Of a stretch of 64,000 bases of DNA, positions 1 through 8,367 are shown piece after piece. Origin of the DNA: Parafrigoribacterium_A soli (GTDB lineage Bacteria > Actinomycetota > Actinomycetes > Actinomycetales > Microbacteriaceae). The DNA is taken from NCBI RefSeq assembly GCF_040227235.1, contig NZ_JBELNZ010000001.1, positions 434,001 through 498,000 of the forward strand. Direction: 5' to 3'. How positions within the stretch are numbered: position 1 is the stretch's first letter; every line of letters begins with the position of its first letter. The translations under genes and the position numbers were made by a program. Below the pieces are notes generated by a model. That model was given only the letters and a program-made list of their open reading frames with translations. It searched no databases and was not told the origin of the DNA.

Positions 1-2227
1 CGAGCGGGACGAGCGGATTTCCCTCGGGGAAGTACGTCGCCGCGCAGCCACGGGACGTGGGGAACGCGACGACCTTGAAGTTGCGGATGACGCGATCCAC
101 GTTGTCGGTGAACTCACTGTGCACGTCAACGATGTCGCCATCCTCCACGCCGAGCACCGCAAGGTCTTCCGGGTGCACGAAGATGACCTTGCGGCTCTTC
201 TTGATCCCGCGGTAGCGGTCATCCAGGCTGTAGATCGTGGTGTTGAACTGGTCGTGGGCTCGCATGGACTGCAGCAGCAGTCGCCCGGGCGGGCACACGA
301 TGTATTCGAGCTCGTTGACCGTGATCATCGCCTTGCCCGTCGGCGTCGTGAAGGTGCGCGAATCGCGAGGACCGTGAGGCAGGATGAACCCGTTGTCCCT
401 CTTGAGGCGCTCGTTGAAGTTGTCGAATCCCTTGACGACGTGCTCGATGTGGTCGCGAATGGTGTCGTAGTTCTCCTCGAACCCGGCCCAATTGATCTTC
501 GCGACCTCGCCGCCCAGTTGGCGTGCGATTCCCACGACGACCGAGATCTCGGACTTCATCAGGTCAGACATCGGCTTGACCTTGCCGCGCGTCGCGTGGA
601 TCGCGCAGACGGAATCCTCGACGGTGAGCATCTGCGGCCCGGACTTCTGCATGTCGATGTCCGTGCGTCCGAGCACCGGCAGGATGAGCGCTTCGTCCCC
701 CACGGTGAGGTGGTTGCGATTGAGCTTCGTCGAGATCTGCACGTTCAGCCCGAGCTTGCGGAAGCCCGCCTCCGCGGCCCTCGTGTCCGACACCGCGGAC
801 ACGAGGTTTCCGCCCATGCCGATCCAGACCTTGGTCTTGCCCGAGAGCATCGCCTCGATCGCCTGAACCGCGTCGACACCGTGCTCGCGCGGCGGATCGA
901 AGTTGAACTCCTTCTGGAGGGCGTCGAGGAATGCCGGAGGCATCTGCTCCCAGATTCCCATCGTGCGGTCGCCCTGCACGTTGCTGTGCCCGCGGATCGG
1001 GGATGCGCCTGAACCCGGCTTGCCGATGTTGCCGCGCAGGAACAGGAGGTTCATGACCTCTTTGATGATGGAGACGGCGTCTTTGTGCTGGGTCAGTCCC
1101 ATCGCCCAGGTGATGATGACGTTGTCTGCCTTGATGTAGCGGTCTGCCAGCTCGTCGATCTCTTCGGTCGTGAGGCCCGTCGCCCGCAGAACCATCTCGT
1201 GATCGAGGTTCGTAAGGCTCGCCCGGAACTCCTCGAGTCCCATGCAGTGCTCCTCGAGGAACCGGTGGTCGAGCACGGTGCCCGGGTTCGCGGCCTCGGC
1301 CTCGAAGACGCGCTTGGAGATCGCCTTCATCAGCCAGCCGTCACCGCCGGCGCGGATCTGCAGGTACTGATCGGCGAGACCCGTGCCGTGCCCGATGATC
1401 CCCTTGACCTTCTGCGGGTTCTTGTAGCGGATGAGGCCCGCCTCAAGGAGCGGGTTGACCGCGACGATATCTGCGCCGGCCTCCTTCGCCTCCTCCAGTG
1501 CGGTCAGCATCCGCGGATGATTCGTGCCGGGGTTCTGGCCCATGATGATGATCAGGTCGGCCTTCGCGAAGTCCTTGTATGCCACGGTGTTCTTGCCGAT
1601 GCCGATCACCTGGCCCATGGCCTTACCCGTTGACTCGTGGCACATGTTCGAGCAGTCGGGGAGGTTGTTGGTGCCGAACGACCGGGCGAGCAACTGGTAG
1701 ATGAATGCCGTCTCGTTCGCGGTACGCCCGCTCGTGTAGAACGTCGCCTCGTCGGGGCTCGCGAGCGCCTTGAGCCTGTCGCCGATGATCGTGAATGCGT
1801 CGTCCCAGCTGATCGGCTCGTAGTTGTCCTTGCCCTTCGGCTTGTAGACGGGCTCGATCAGTCGACCCTGCATGCCCAGCCAGTACTCGGACTTGGTCCA
1901 CAGGCTCGCGACTGAGTTCTCCGCCCAGAAGGAGGTCGGAATCGTGACGGGCGTCGCCTCCCAGGTCACGGCCTTCGCGCCGTTCTCGCAGAACTCGAAG
2001 GTCTTGCGGTGGTCGGGATCCGGCCACGCGCAACTCATGCAGTCGAAGCCGTCTTTCTGGTTCATGTCGGTCATCAGCGTGAGGCTGCGGCCGACACCCA
2101 TCTCCTTGAAAGCCGGGCCCATCGAATGCGTCACACCCGGTACGCCCGCGGCCCACACCTTCGGCGTTCCGACCTCCATCTTGGTGGCATCTTCGTTGAT
2201 GTCCTCAACGGGAGCTTTTCCTGTCAT
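1..2227 (-). CDS. FdhF/YdeP-family molybdopterin oxidoreductase (C-terminus cut by window edge)
   Basis: About 742 codons are present, close to the usual length of roughly 760-780, so only the very C-terminus is missing. The N-terminal part has the C-x2-C of this group (GFDCMSCAWPDP), and later come typical molybdopterin-oxidoreductase stretches such as IMGQNPGTNHPRM and RGHSNVQGDRTMG. The family resembles formate dehydrogenase alpha subunits but is stand-alone; E. coli YdeP is linked to acid resistance, and the substrate is usually unknown. The ATG overlaps the fdhD stop by four bases (ATGA), so the two are translationally coupled, fitting a need for FdhD to sulfurate the cofactor. Molybdenum cofactor genes follow on the right. 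Family assignment is secure; activity as a formate dehydrogenase is not shown. Confidence 0.92.
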   Translation of the reverse strand, partial: MTGKAPVEDINEDATKMEVGTPKVWAAGVPGVTHSMGPAFKEMGVGRSLTLMTDMNQKDGFDCMSCAWPDPDHRKTFEFCENGAKAVTWEATPVTIPTSFWAENSVASLWTKSEYWLGMQGRLIEPVYKPKGKDNYEPISWDDAFTIIGDRLKALASPDEATFYTSGRTANETAFIYQLLARSFGTNNLPDCSNMCHESTGKAMGQVIGIGKNTVAYKDFAKADLIIIMGQNPGTNHPRMLTALEEAKEAGADIVAVNPLLEAGLIRYKNPQKVKGIIGHGTGLADQYLQIRAGGDGWLMKAISKRVFEAEAANPGTVLDHRFLEEHCMGLEEFRASLTNLDHEMVLRATGLTTEEIDELADRYIKADNVIITWAMGLTQHKDAVSIIKEVMNLLFLRGNIGKPGSGASPIRGHSNVQGDRTMGIWEQMPPAFLDALQKEFNFDPPREHGVDAVQAIEAMLSGKTKVWIGMGGNLVSAVSDTRAAEAGFRKLGLNVQISTKLNRNHLTVGDEALILPVLGRTDIDMQKSGPQMLTVEDSVCAIHATRGKVKPMSDLMKSEISVVVGIARQLGGEVAKINWAGFEENYDTIRDHIEHVVKGFDNFNERLKRDNGFILPHGPRDSRTFTTPTGKAMITVNELEYIVCPPGRLLLQSMRAHDQFNTTIYSLDDRYRGIKKSRKVIFVHPEDLAVLGVEDGDIVDVHSEFTDNVDRVIRNFKVVAFPTSRGCAATYFPEGNPLVPL

Positions 2228-3087
2228 GCTGCGCTTCCCTCTTTCACCCTTGCTTCCGCTTCGACGACGCGTTCGCCGCCGGAGTACACCACCATCGAGT
2301 TCCCGCGAAGGAAGCCCACGAGCGTCATCCCGAGCTCTGTCGCGAGCTCTGCCGCGAGCGACGACGGTGCGGACACCGCCGCGAGCATCGGGATGCCGGC
2401 CATCATCGCTTTCTGCGTCAGCTCGAAGCTCGCCCGCCCGGACACCATGAGCACCGTGCCCGTGAGAGGCAGCAGATCTTCCTTGACCGCCCAGCCGATG
2501 ACCTTGTCGACGGCATTGTGACGGCCCACGTCCTCGCGCAGGACGAGCAACTCGCCCGTGGTGCCGTCGAACAGTGCTGCCGCGTGCAATCCGCCGGTCT
2601 TGTCGAACACCGCCTGCTGGGCCCTCAATCGCTCCGGGAAGGTGGTGAGCAGTTCGGCGTCGATGCGCAGTGCGTCGTCGCGCACGTCATAGGACGACTG
2701 CGTTCGCACCGCGTCGATGCTGGCTTTGCCGCACAGCCCGCACGAACTCGTCGTGTAGAAGGAGCGCTCAAGACTCGGATCGGGCGGTCGCACGCCGAGA
2801 CCGAGGGTCACGTCGAGGACGTTGTAGGTGTTCAGCCCCTCAACGGTGGCGCCGGCGCAATACCTGACCGTCGCGAAGTGCTCCGCCCTGGAGATGACGC
2901 CCTCGGACACGAGGAATCCTGCGGCCAGGTCGTAGTCATTGCCGGGCGTGCGCATGGTTATGGCGAGTGAACGGCCACCAACCCGGATCTCCAGCGGCTC
3001 TTCCACCGCCAATTGGTCCTCTTGGAGAACAGAGCTGTTGCCGACACTGATGCGGGTGACTCTTCGTCGAGCCGTGATTCTACTCAC
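2224..3087 (-). CDS. fdhD: Formate dehydrogenase accessory sulfurtransferase FdhD
   Basis: A 287-residue protein with the FdhD signature CGLCG (Cys116 and Cys119), the two cysteines that relay sulfur from a cysteine desulfurase to the molybdenum cofactor, and a C-terminal part with EDVGRHNAVDK. FdhD sulfurates the Mo-bis-MGD cofactor of formate-dehydrogenase-like enzymes in the cytoplasm. Translation probably starts at GTG 3087. Its stop overlaps the start of the FdhF/YdeP-type oxidoreductase, so enzyme and maturation factor form one operon. It is divergent from moeZ, with about 80 bases between them. Confidence 0.95.
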   Translation of the reverse strand: MSRITARRRVTRISVGNSSVLQEDQLAVEEPLEIRVGGRSLAITMRTPGNDYDLAAGFLVSEGVISRAEHFATVRYCAGATVEGLNTYNVLDVTLGLGVRPPDPSLERSFYTTSSCGLCGKASIDAVRTQSSYDVRDDALRIDAELLTTFPERLRAQQAVFDKTGGLHAAALFDGTTGELLVLREDVGRHNAVDKVIGWAVKEDLLPLTGTVLMVSGRASFELTQKAMMAGIPMLAAVSAPSSLAAELATELGMTLVGFLRGNSMVVYSGGERVVEAEARVKEGSAA

Positions 3088-3167
3088 GCCCTAGGCCTAT
3101 CAGTTAGCCGCGTTAAGCGCAAGCGCACACGCGCGGCAGTGCCACTCATCGTTAGGATCGAGAGACG

Positions 3168-4325
3168 ATGACTTCTCTGAACCCTCTGGTCGATCCGGCG
3201 CCAGCGCTCGCAGCCGATCGCCTGGCCCGCTACAGCCGGCAACTGGCCATGCCGGGCTTCGATGACATCGCCCAGCGCCGACTCGCGGCCGCGCGGGTGC
3301 TCGTCGTGGGCGCCGGCGGACTGGGCAGCGCGAGCATTCCGTACCTCGCCTCGGCGGGCATCGGCACGATCGGGGTCATCGACACGGATGTGGTGGAGCT
3401 GTCGAACCTGCATCGTCAGGTCGCGCACGGCACGAGTGACCTCGGCCGCGACAAGGTGGACTCGATCGCCGACACCGTTCGCGAGATCGACCCGCACACG
3501 GTCGTGACAAAGCACAACGTGTGGCTCGACTCGAGCAACGCCATGGAACTCTTCGCGGACTACGACCTGGTCCTCGACGGCAGCGACAACTTTGCGACGC
3601 GGTATCTCGTGAACGACGCGGCGGCCCTCTCGGGCAAGCCCGTCGTCTGGGGCGCCATCCTGCGCTACGGCGGACAGGCAAGCGTCGCATACGCCGGTCA
3701 TGGCCCGAGCTACCGCGACCTCTTCCCCGTGCCGCCGGAGCCCGGCAATGTGCTCTCCTGCTCCGTCGGCGGCGTGATCCCCACCGTGTGCGCGATCATC
3801 GGGTCGATCATGGTGAATGAGGCGATCAAACTCATCACGGGCATCGGCGAGCCGCTCATCGGGAGGGTCACCACCTACGATTCCCTGACCGGTCGCTTCC
3901 GTGAGATCCCCTACCGGACGATCCCCGACGCCGCACCCGTCACCGAACTCATCGACTACGAACTGTTCTGTGGCAGGGCGCCGCAGGTGGCGCAAGCCCC
4001 GCAGCGCGCCGAATCGACGACCCCGACGGAACTGTCGGAGTTGTTGCGCGAGGGCGGGGACCTGCAACTCATCGACGTGCGCGAACCGTTCGAGGCGCAG
4101 ATCGCGACGATCGGTGACGCCGAGCTTATTCCCCTTGGCACCGTGGCGACGTCGCTCGGGCGGGTGCGCCGCGACGCACCGGTCGTGCTGTACTGCCACC
4201 ACGACACGAGGTCGCGATATGCCGCCGGTATCCTGCGGCAGAACGGCTTCACGGATGTGCGCTGGCTCGAGGGCGGCATCGATGCCTATTCCGTGGCGAT
4301 CGATCAGTCGCTCACGAGATACTGA
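3168..4325 (+). CDS. moeZ: Molybdopterin-synthase adenylyltransferase/sulfurtransferase (MoeZ/MoeB type, E1-rhodanese fusion)
   Basis: 385 residues. An N-terminal ThiF/MoeB-type E1 domain has the nucleotide loop GAGGLGSASI near residue 48 and IDTDVVELSNLHRQ at 71-84. A C-terminal rhodanese domain begins near residue 285, with the active-site loop CHHDTR at Cys343. It should adenylate the MoaD C-terminus and pass sulfur to make the thiocarboxylate used by molybdopterin synthase. Many MoeB proteins bind zinc with two C-x2-C pairs. Here the first is replaced by SYRDLF (181-186), and only single cysteines (198 and 268) remain, so the zinc site looks absent. It lies directly upstream of moaE on the same strand. 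Confidence 0.92.
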   Translation: MTSLNPLVDPAPALAADRLARYSRQLAMPGFDDIAQRRLAAARVLVVGAGGLGSASIPYLASAGIGTIGVIDTDVVELSNLHRQVAHGTSDLGRDKVDSIADTVREIDPHTVVTKHNVWLDSSNAMELFADYDLVLDGSDNFATRYLVNDAAALSGKPVVWGAILRYGGQASVAYAGHGPSYRDLFPVPPEPGNVLSCSVGGVIPTVCAIIGSIMVNEAIKLITGIGEPLIGRVTTYDSLTGRFREIPYRTIPDAAPVTELIDYELFCGRAPQVAQAPQRAESTTPTELSELLREGGDLQLIDVREPFEAQIATIGDAELIPLGTVATSLGRVRRDAPVVLYCHHDTRSRYAAGILRQNGFTDVRWLEGGIDAYSVAIDQSLTRY

Positions 4326-4368
4326 ACCGGGCACCTCGCTCAACCGCGCCGAAGGAGACCTCCGCACC

Positions 4369-4782
4369 ATGCACGAACCGCTGTCCCTCGTCACGGACGA
4401 GCCCATCGACGAGGGCGCGCTGAGACGCTCCGTGGCGAACCCGACCGCGGGGGCCGTCGTCACGTTCGAGGGAATCGTGCGCAACCACGATCACGGGCAG
4501 AGCATCCGTTCGCTCGACTACCAGGCGCATCCGGATGCCGGTCGCATCCTCGCGGAGTGCTGCGCTCGCATTGCTGAGGAATCCGGACTGCCGCTCGCGG
4601 CGGCGCACCGAGTGGGCTCACTGCGGGTGGGCGATGTCGCCCTGTACGCCGTGGTTGCCGCGTCGCACCGAAAGGAGGCGTTTGAGACCTGCGAGCGCCT
4701 CGTCGAGGAGATCAAGCACACCATCCCGATCTGGAAGCGTCAGTGGTTCGACGACGGGGCCTCCGAATGGGTCGGGCTCTGA
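4369..4782 (+). CDS. moaE: Molybdopterin synthase large subunit MoaE
   Basis: 137 residues with the MoaE pattern GAVVTFEGIVRNHD near the N-terminus, the central AHRVGSLRVGD, and the catalytic-lysine stretch SHRKEAFETC followed by IPIWKRQ. It converts precursor Z (cPMP) to molybdopterin together with MoaD. The ATG at 4369 was chosen because GGAG at 4354-4357 sits just upstream and the protein then begins like other MoaE proteins. The frame is open further upstream but there overlaps the moeZ rhodanese domain. It is convergent with moaD on the opposite strand. Confidence 0.95.
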   Translation: MHEPLSLVTDEPIDEGALRRSVANPTAGAVVTFEGIVRNHDHGQSIRSLDYQAHPDAGRILAECCARIAEESGLPLAAAHRVGSLRVGDVALYAVVAASHRKEAFETCERLVEEIKHTIPIWKRQWFDDGASEWVGL

Positions 4783-4822
4783 GCCGTTGATGCTGTAAGC
4801 CGCCGCCACTGAGCGTGCGGCG

Positions 4823-5068
4823 CTAGCCTCCCGCGAACGGCGGCAGCACGTCCACGCGGCTCGTGAGGGCGGTCCCGGAATCGCGCTGAACCACCTCGTC
4901 CATCAGGAATGATCCGGATGCCAGCACCCGGCTCATCTGCTCGCCGTAGCGCGCGTCGAGGATCGCCTTGAGCTCGCCCAGCGTGCCGGCACCGCCGACA
5001 TCGAGCTGTTCCTCCTCGACTCCGGCAGCTTCCGCGGCGGCGGCGAAGTAGCGCACTGTCACGTTCAC
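4823..5068 (-). CDS. moaD: Molybdopterin synthase sulfur carrier MoaD
   Basis: An 81-residue ubiquitin-like protein ending in the essential Gly-Gly (PPFAGG) that is adenylated and thiocarboxylated by MoeB/MoeZ. The start is GTG 5068, preceded by a strong GGAGG five bases upstream; longer readings of this frame run into moaA. Only one base separates it from the moaA stop, so moaA and moaD are co-translated. It supplies sulfur to MoaE for dithiolene formation. Confidence 0.93.
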   Translation of the reverse strand: MNVTVRYFAAAAEAAGVEEEQLDVGGAGTLGELKAILDARYGEQMSRVLASGSFLMDEVVQRDSGTALTSRVDVLPPFAGG

Positions 5069-5069
5069 G

Positions 5070-6119
5070 TCAGCCTCCGATGTACGACATCTCGATGCGC
5101 TTGGCCGTGGGTCGCAGCTCCCCCGTGTTCGAGCCGCGGAGCTCCGAGTACCTGTCGGTGCGCTGCCGCCAGATGAGGGCCATGGCGTCGGAGAGTTCCC
5201 GGTCGGTGCATCCGCCGCGCATGAGCGCACGCAGGTCGTGACCCTCCGTGGCGAAGAGGCAGGTGTACAGCTTTCCCTCGGTCGACACCCGCACGCGACT
5301 GCAGGAGTGGCAGAACGACTGGGTCACGCTGGAGATGACTCCGATCTCGCCGCCGCCGTCACGGTAGCGCCAGCGCACCGAAGTCTCGCCCGTGTAGTTC
5401 GGAGCGATCTCCTCGAGCGGGAGCACCGCGTTGATGCGCTCGATGACCTCCGCCGAGGGCACGACGTCGTTCATGCGCCAGCCGTTGCTCGATCCGACGT
5501 CCATGAACTCGATGAACCGCAGGATGTACGGCGAGCCCTTGAAGTGCTCGGCCATCGAGACGATGTCCTGGTCGTTTTCCCCGCGCTTGACCACCATGTT
5601 GATCTTGATCGGCCCGAGGCCGACCTCGTGGGCGACCTCGATGCCGTGCAGCACCTTGGCGAGCGGAAAATCGACGTCATTCATCCTGCGGAAGGTCGCG
5701 TCGTCGAGCGAGTCCAGCGACACCGTGATGCGGTCGAGTCCAGCATCCTTGAGCGCCTGGGCCTTGAACGCGAGCGCGGAGCCGTTGGTCGTCATCGCGA
5801 TGTCGAGATCGCGGCCATCCACGGTCTTGATCCGGGTGAGTTCGGCGATTAGATCTTCGATGCCCTTGCGCAGCAGCGGTTCACCGCCGGTCAGGCGGAT
5901 CTTTTCCACGCCGTGTGCGGCGGAGATGCGCACGAGGCGTGCAATCTCCTCGAAGGAGAGCAACTCGTCGCGTTCCATGAACATGTAGTCACGGCCGAAG
6001 ATCTCTTTCGGCATGCAGTAGACGCAGCGGAAGTTACAGCGGTCGGTCACCGAGATGCGCAGATCGCGCAGTGGCCGGTTGTGGGTATCGAGGAGCGGTA
6101 CCGCCCCGATGGTGCTCAT
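5070..6119 (-). CDS. moaA: GTP 3',8-cyclase MoaA
   Basis: A 349-residue radical-SAM enzyme. The N-terminal cluster motif is C-x3-C-x2-C (Cys28, Cys32, Cys35 in CNFRCVYC), a second C-terminal cluster lies in CHSCSRVRV...YTC, and the protein ends in the conserved double glycine (SYIGG). It makes the first molybdopterin intermediate from GTP. The length is standard. Downstream moaD is one base away; upstream, the end of a small membrane-protein gene is nine bases from the start, suggesting one long minus-strand transcript. Confidence 0.96.
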   Translation of the reverse strand: MSTIGAVPLLDTHNRPLRDLRISVTDRCNFRCVYCMPKEIFGRDYMFMERDELLSFEEIARLVRISAAHGVEKIRLTGGEPLLRKGIEDLIAELTRIKTVDGRDLDIAMTTNGSALAFKAQALKDAGLDRITVSLDSLDDATFRRMNDVDFPLAKVLHGIEVAHEVGLGPIKINMVVKRGENDQDIVSMAEHFKGSPYILRFIEFMDVGSSNGWRMNDVVPSAEVIERINAVLPLEEIAPNYTGETSVRWRYRDGGGEIGVISSVTQSFCHSCSRVRVSTEGKLYTCLFATEGHDLRALMRGGCTDRELSDAMALIWRQRTDRYSELRGSNTGELRPTAKRIEMSYIGG

Positions 6120-6128
6120 GACTCCACA

Positions 6129-6593
6129 CTAGGCTCTGGCGGCTCGAAGTTGTGCCAGCAGCAATCCGATCGGGATGCTGACCAGGAGGGTCGCCACGAG
6201 CGCCAGATACAGCCAGCGCAGCCATCCACCCCGGCTCGAGCGTACGACAGCCGCGAGGAACAGGGCGAGCGCGGCGACGAGGAGAGCACCGCCCACATCC
6301 ACGAGCACCGGAATGGCCAGCATCGTGCCGATGGCGACCCCGGCGTTGCCGAGCAGGAACAGCACGAATTGGCCCCACATCGTGGACGCCGCGGGCGAGC
6401 GTCGCGCCAGCCACGCCTGCCCGGCACCGAGCCCGATCTGGGCGATGCCGACGACGAGCACGAGGTAGGCCACGAGCCACGCGAGCTGGCGGTTGGTGAC
6501 GCTTGCGGTCACGGCAGAGAGCAGGCCGCCTCCGATGATGGCGACGACTCCGAGCAGCACGAAAGGAGCGCCCGCCCGCACCCTCGCCCGCAT
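6129..6593 (-). CDS. Small multi-pass membrane protein of unknown function
   Basis: 154 residues from ATG 6593 and almost entirely hydrophobic: about five predicted membrane segments separated by short arginine-rich loops (for example VRSSRGGW). No catalytic motif is visible and I do not recognise the family. The frame is open further upstream, but that part overlaps the previous gene. ATG 6593 leaves a ten-base gap after that gene and gives a sensible N-terminus just before the first membrane segment. It lies between a one-helix protein and moaA in the same direction, probably in the mca-moaA transcript. Confidence 0.7.
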   Translation of the reverse strand: MRARVRAGAPFVLLGVVAIIGGGLLSAVTASVTNRQLAWLVAYLVLVVGIAQIGLGAGQAWLARRSPAASTMWGQFVLFLLGNAGVAIGTMLAIPVLVDVGGALLVAALALFLAAVVRSSRGGWLRWLYLALVATLLVSIPIGLLLAQLRAARA

Positions 6594-6603
6594 CCCGGGC
6601 AGT

Positions 6604-6870
6604 TCAGTGCTCGTCTGATCCCCCTGACGTGCGGCCGCCCGCCTGTGCGGCACGCTCGGCCTCGAGCTTCTCGAGCACCTCGCTGCGGTAGCGCACCCGG
6701 CGCACCCGACGAACCATGTCCATGATGAGAAGCACGGTCGCGACCGCGACTAGGAAGGTAACCGCGAAGCCGACCCAGGTGGGCGTGACGGTCGTTGGGT
6801 CGAAATCAGGATTGGGCGTCGGCGTCGCCGCCGCGAGCCAGTGCCCGACGGTGCCAAGGGTCATACTCAC
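6604..6870 (-). CDS. Single-pass membrane protein adjacent to mca
   Basis: 88 residues: a short proline- and threonine-rich N-terminal part, one membrane segment (WVGFAVTFLVAVATVLLIMD, residues roughly 32-51), then a basic stretch and a charged cytoplasmic tail rich in Glu and Ala. Its ATG overlaps the mca stop by four bases, so it is translationally coupled to mca. Small one-helix proteins beside mca are common in actinobacteria, but the function is unknown to me. Confidence 0.75.
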   Translation of the reverse strand: MSMTLGTVGHWLAAATPTPNPDFDPTTVTPTWVGFAVTFLVAVATVLLIMDMVRRVRRVRYRSEVLEKLEAERAAQAGGRTSGGSDEH

Positions 6871-7778
6871 GAGCGGTCCTCCAGTGCAGTGGAGGCCGGC
6901 GAGCCGTCGGCATCCTGATCGATAATTCCCGCGAACAGGTCGGACTCGGGCAGGGTCGAATCGACGAGCGAGCGCACAAGCTCGAAGTCCTCGTACGGCC
7001 AGGCCCGTCGTTGGAGATCGTTCGGCCAGAAAAAGAAGGCGGAGTCGGGCGGCACCTGGCTCGCGTGCGAACGCAGCGCGCCATCCCGATGCTCGAAGAA
7101 TTCGCCGACGTTGACGTTGGTGGTCGCGGCCGGCAGCGCGCGCTCGATGAAACGCTCGCGAAACTCCTGCAGCTGGGGAATCAGCGGTGAATCCGGCTCC
7201 GATGCCACGAGCTCGTCATACATGCTGCCGAGACGTTCCGGATTGAACATGCGGTCGTAGTAGACCTTGCTGATCTGCCACGGTTCACCGAGCTCCGGAT
7301 AGCGCGCCGCGTCCGCAGCCGCATCGAAGGCGTACATCGAGACCTCGTGGGTGCGAATGTGATCCGGATGCGGGTATCCGCCGTTCTCGTCGTAGGTGAC
7401 GAGCACCTGCGGACGGAACTCACGCACGATCTTCACGAGTGGCGCCGCCGAGAACTCGAGCGGAATCACCGCGAAGGAATTGGCGGGAACGGACTCGCCG
7501 TTCTCGGGCAAACCGGAATCGAAGTAGCCGAGCCAGCGATGGTCGATCCCGAGGATCGCCTGCGCCCGCGCCATCTCGATTCGCCGCAGTCCCGCCATGT
7601 CGCGCTCGGCCATCGCTCGCTCGGCGAGCGCTTCATTCTGCACGTCGCCTCGCTCACCACCCGTGCAGCTGACGACGAGCACCTCGACACCAATGCTGCG
7701 GTAATAGGCATAACTGCCCGCGCCCTTACTCGACTCGTCATCGGGATGGGCGTGAACGGCAAGCAGGCGCAGTGTCAC
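6867..7778 (-). CDS. mca: Mycothiol S-conjugate amidase Mca
   Basis: 303 residues of the LmbE/PIG-L zinc deacetylase fold. The zinc motif HPDDE is at residues 11-15 (AVHAHPDDES), and a second histidine pair lies in GGYPHPDHIRTHE. Mca cleaves mycothiol S-conjugates of electrophiles and drugs so the mercapturic acid can be exported, marking a mycothiol-using actinobacterium. GTG 7778 was chosen because AGGAG lies just upstream and the zinc motif is then at the expected place; the longer open frame upstream is antisense to the DUF4307 and greA genes. Confidence 0.95.
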   Translation of the reverse strand: MTLRLLAVHAHPDDESSKGAGSYAYYRSIGVEVLVVSCTGGERGDVQNEALAERAMAERDMAGLRRIEMARAQAILGIDHRWLGYFDSGLPENGESVPANSFAVIPLEFSAAPLVKIVREFRPQVLVTYDENGGYPHPDHIRTHEVSMYAFDAAADAARYPELGEPWQISKVYYDRMFNPERLGSMYDELVASEPDSPLIPQLQEFRERFIERALPAATTNVNVGEFFEHRDGALRSHASQVPPDSAFFFWPNDLQRRAWPYEDFELVRSLVDSTLPESDLFAGIIDQDADGSPASTALEDRS

Positions 7779-7844
7779 CGGACTCCTAGGGATTACGAAT
7801 AGCCTTGGCTCAAGACTAATCGCCTCCAGGGAACGGAACGACGG

Positions 7845-8273
7845 ATGACCGACACGGCCCACGAGACCGGCAGGGCACCGCGCGCCGGGCTCGATGCCCG
7901 CTACGGCCGCAGTCCCGCCAAGCGCAAGCGCGACCGCTGGATCGCGATCAGCAGCGGAATCGCTGTTGCCGCTGTCGTCGGAGCGTGGGTCATCTGGGCC
8001 GGCCTGGACATGGCGGGCGGCGGCATCGATGCCACCGACATCGGTCATAAGGTCATCGACGACCGCAGCGTGAGCGTCAATTACCAGGTCTCGATGGCGC
8101 CCGGCTCGACGGCGGCGTGCGCCCTGCAGGTGCAGAACGAGGCCCACGGCATCGTGGGCTGGAGGATCGTAAAAATCCCAGCATCGAAGCTCGAGACTCG
8201 CGCCTTCAGCGACACGGTGCGCAGCTCCGAGCTCGGGGTGACCGGCTTGATATACCGCTGCTGGCTGACCTAA
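7845..8273 (+). CDS. DUF4307 family membrane protein
   Basis: 142 residues: a basic N-terminal cytosolic stretch with LDARYGRS, one membrane helix around residues 35-55 (IAISSGIAVAAVVGAWVIWA), then an extracytoplasmic domain with CALQVQNEAHGIVGWR and a C-terminal YRCWLT. This layout matches the actinobacterial DUF4307 family, which often sits between mca and greA as here. Function is not known. It is divergent from mca, with about 66 bases between them, and a perfect palindromic hairpin follows the stop. Confidence 0.85.
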   Translation: MTDTAHETGRAPRAGLDARYGRSPAKRKRDRWIAISSGIAVAAVVGAWVIWAGLDMAGGGIDATDIGHKVIDDRSVSVNYQVSMAPGSTAACALQVQNEAHGIVGWRIVKIPASKLETRAFSDTVRSSELGVTGLIYRCWLT

Positions 8274-8289
8274 GCTGGTTCGAATCCCA

Positions 8290-8313
8290 GAGACCGGCCG
8301 ATCGGCCGGTCTC
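8290..8313 (+). terminator. Perfect 24-base palindrome, probable intrinsic terminator of the DUF4307 gene
   Basis: The arms GAGACCGGCC and GGCCGGTCTC flank a GATC centre, forming a perfect palindrome 17 bases after the stop codon. ATTTCTTT follows, a modest T-rich tail. Position and shape fit termination before greA. Confidence 0.75.
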
Positions 8314-8367
8314 ATTTCTTTAGCGCGAGGGCCCGCACTGAGCCGGCCCTCTTGTGAGGAGTGCACT

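Noticed and set aside
119..1633. Long plus-strand readings over the molybdoenzyme gene
   Set aside because: They are antisense to the clearly coding FdhF/YdeP frame, arginine- and valine-rich and without family motifs; typical GC-rich shadows.
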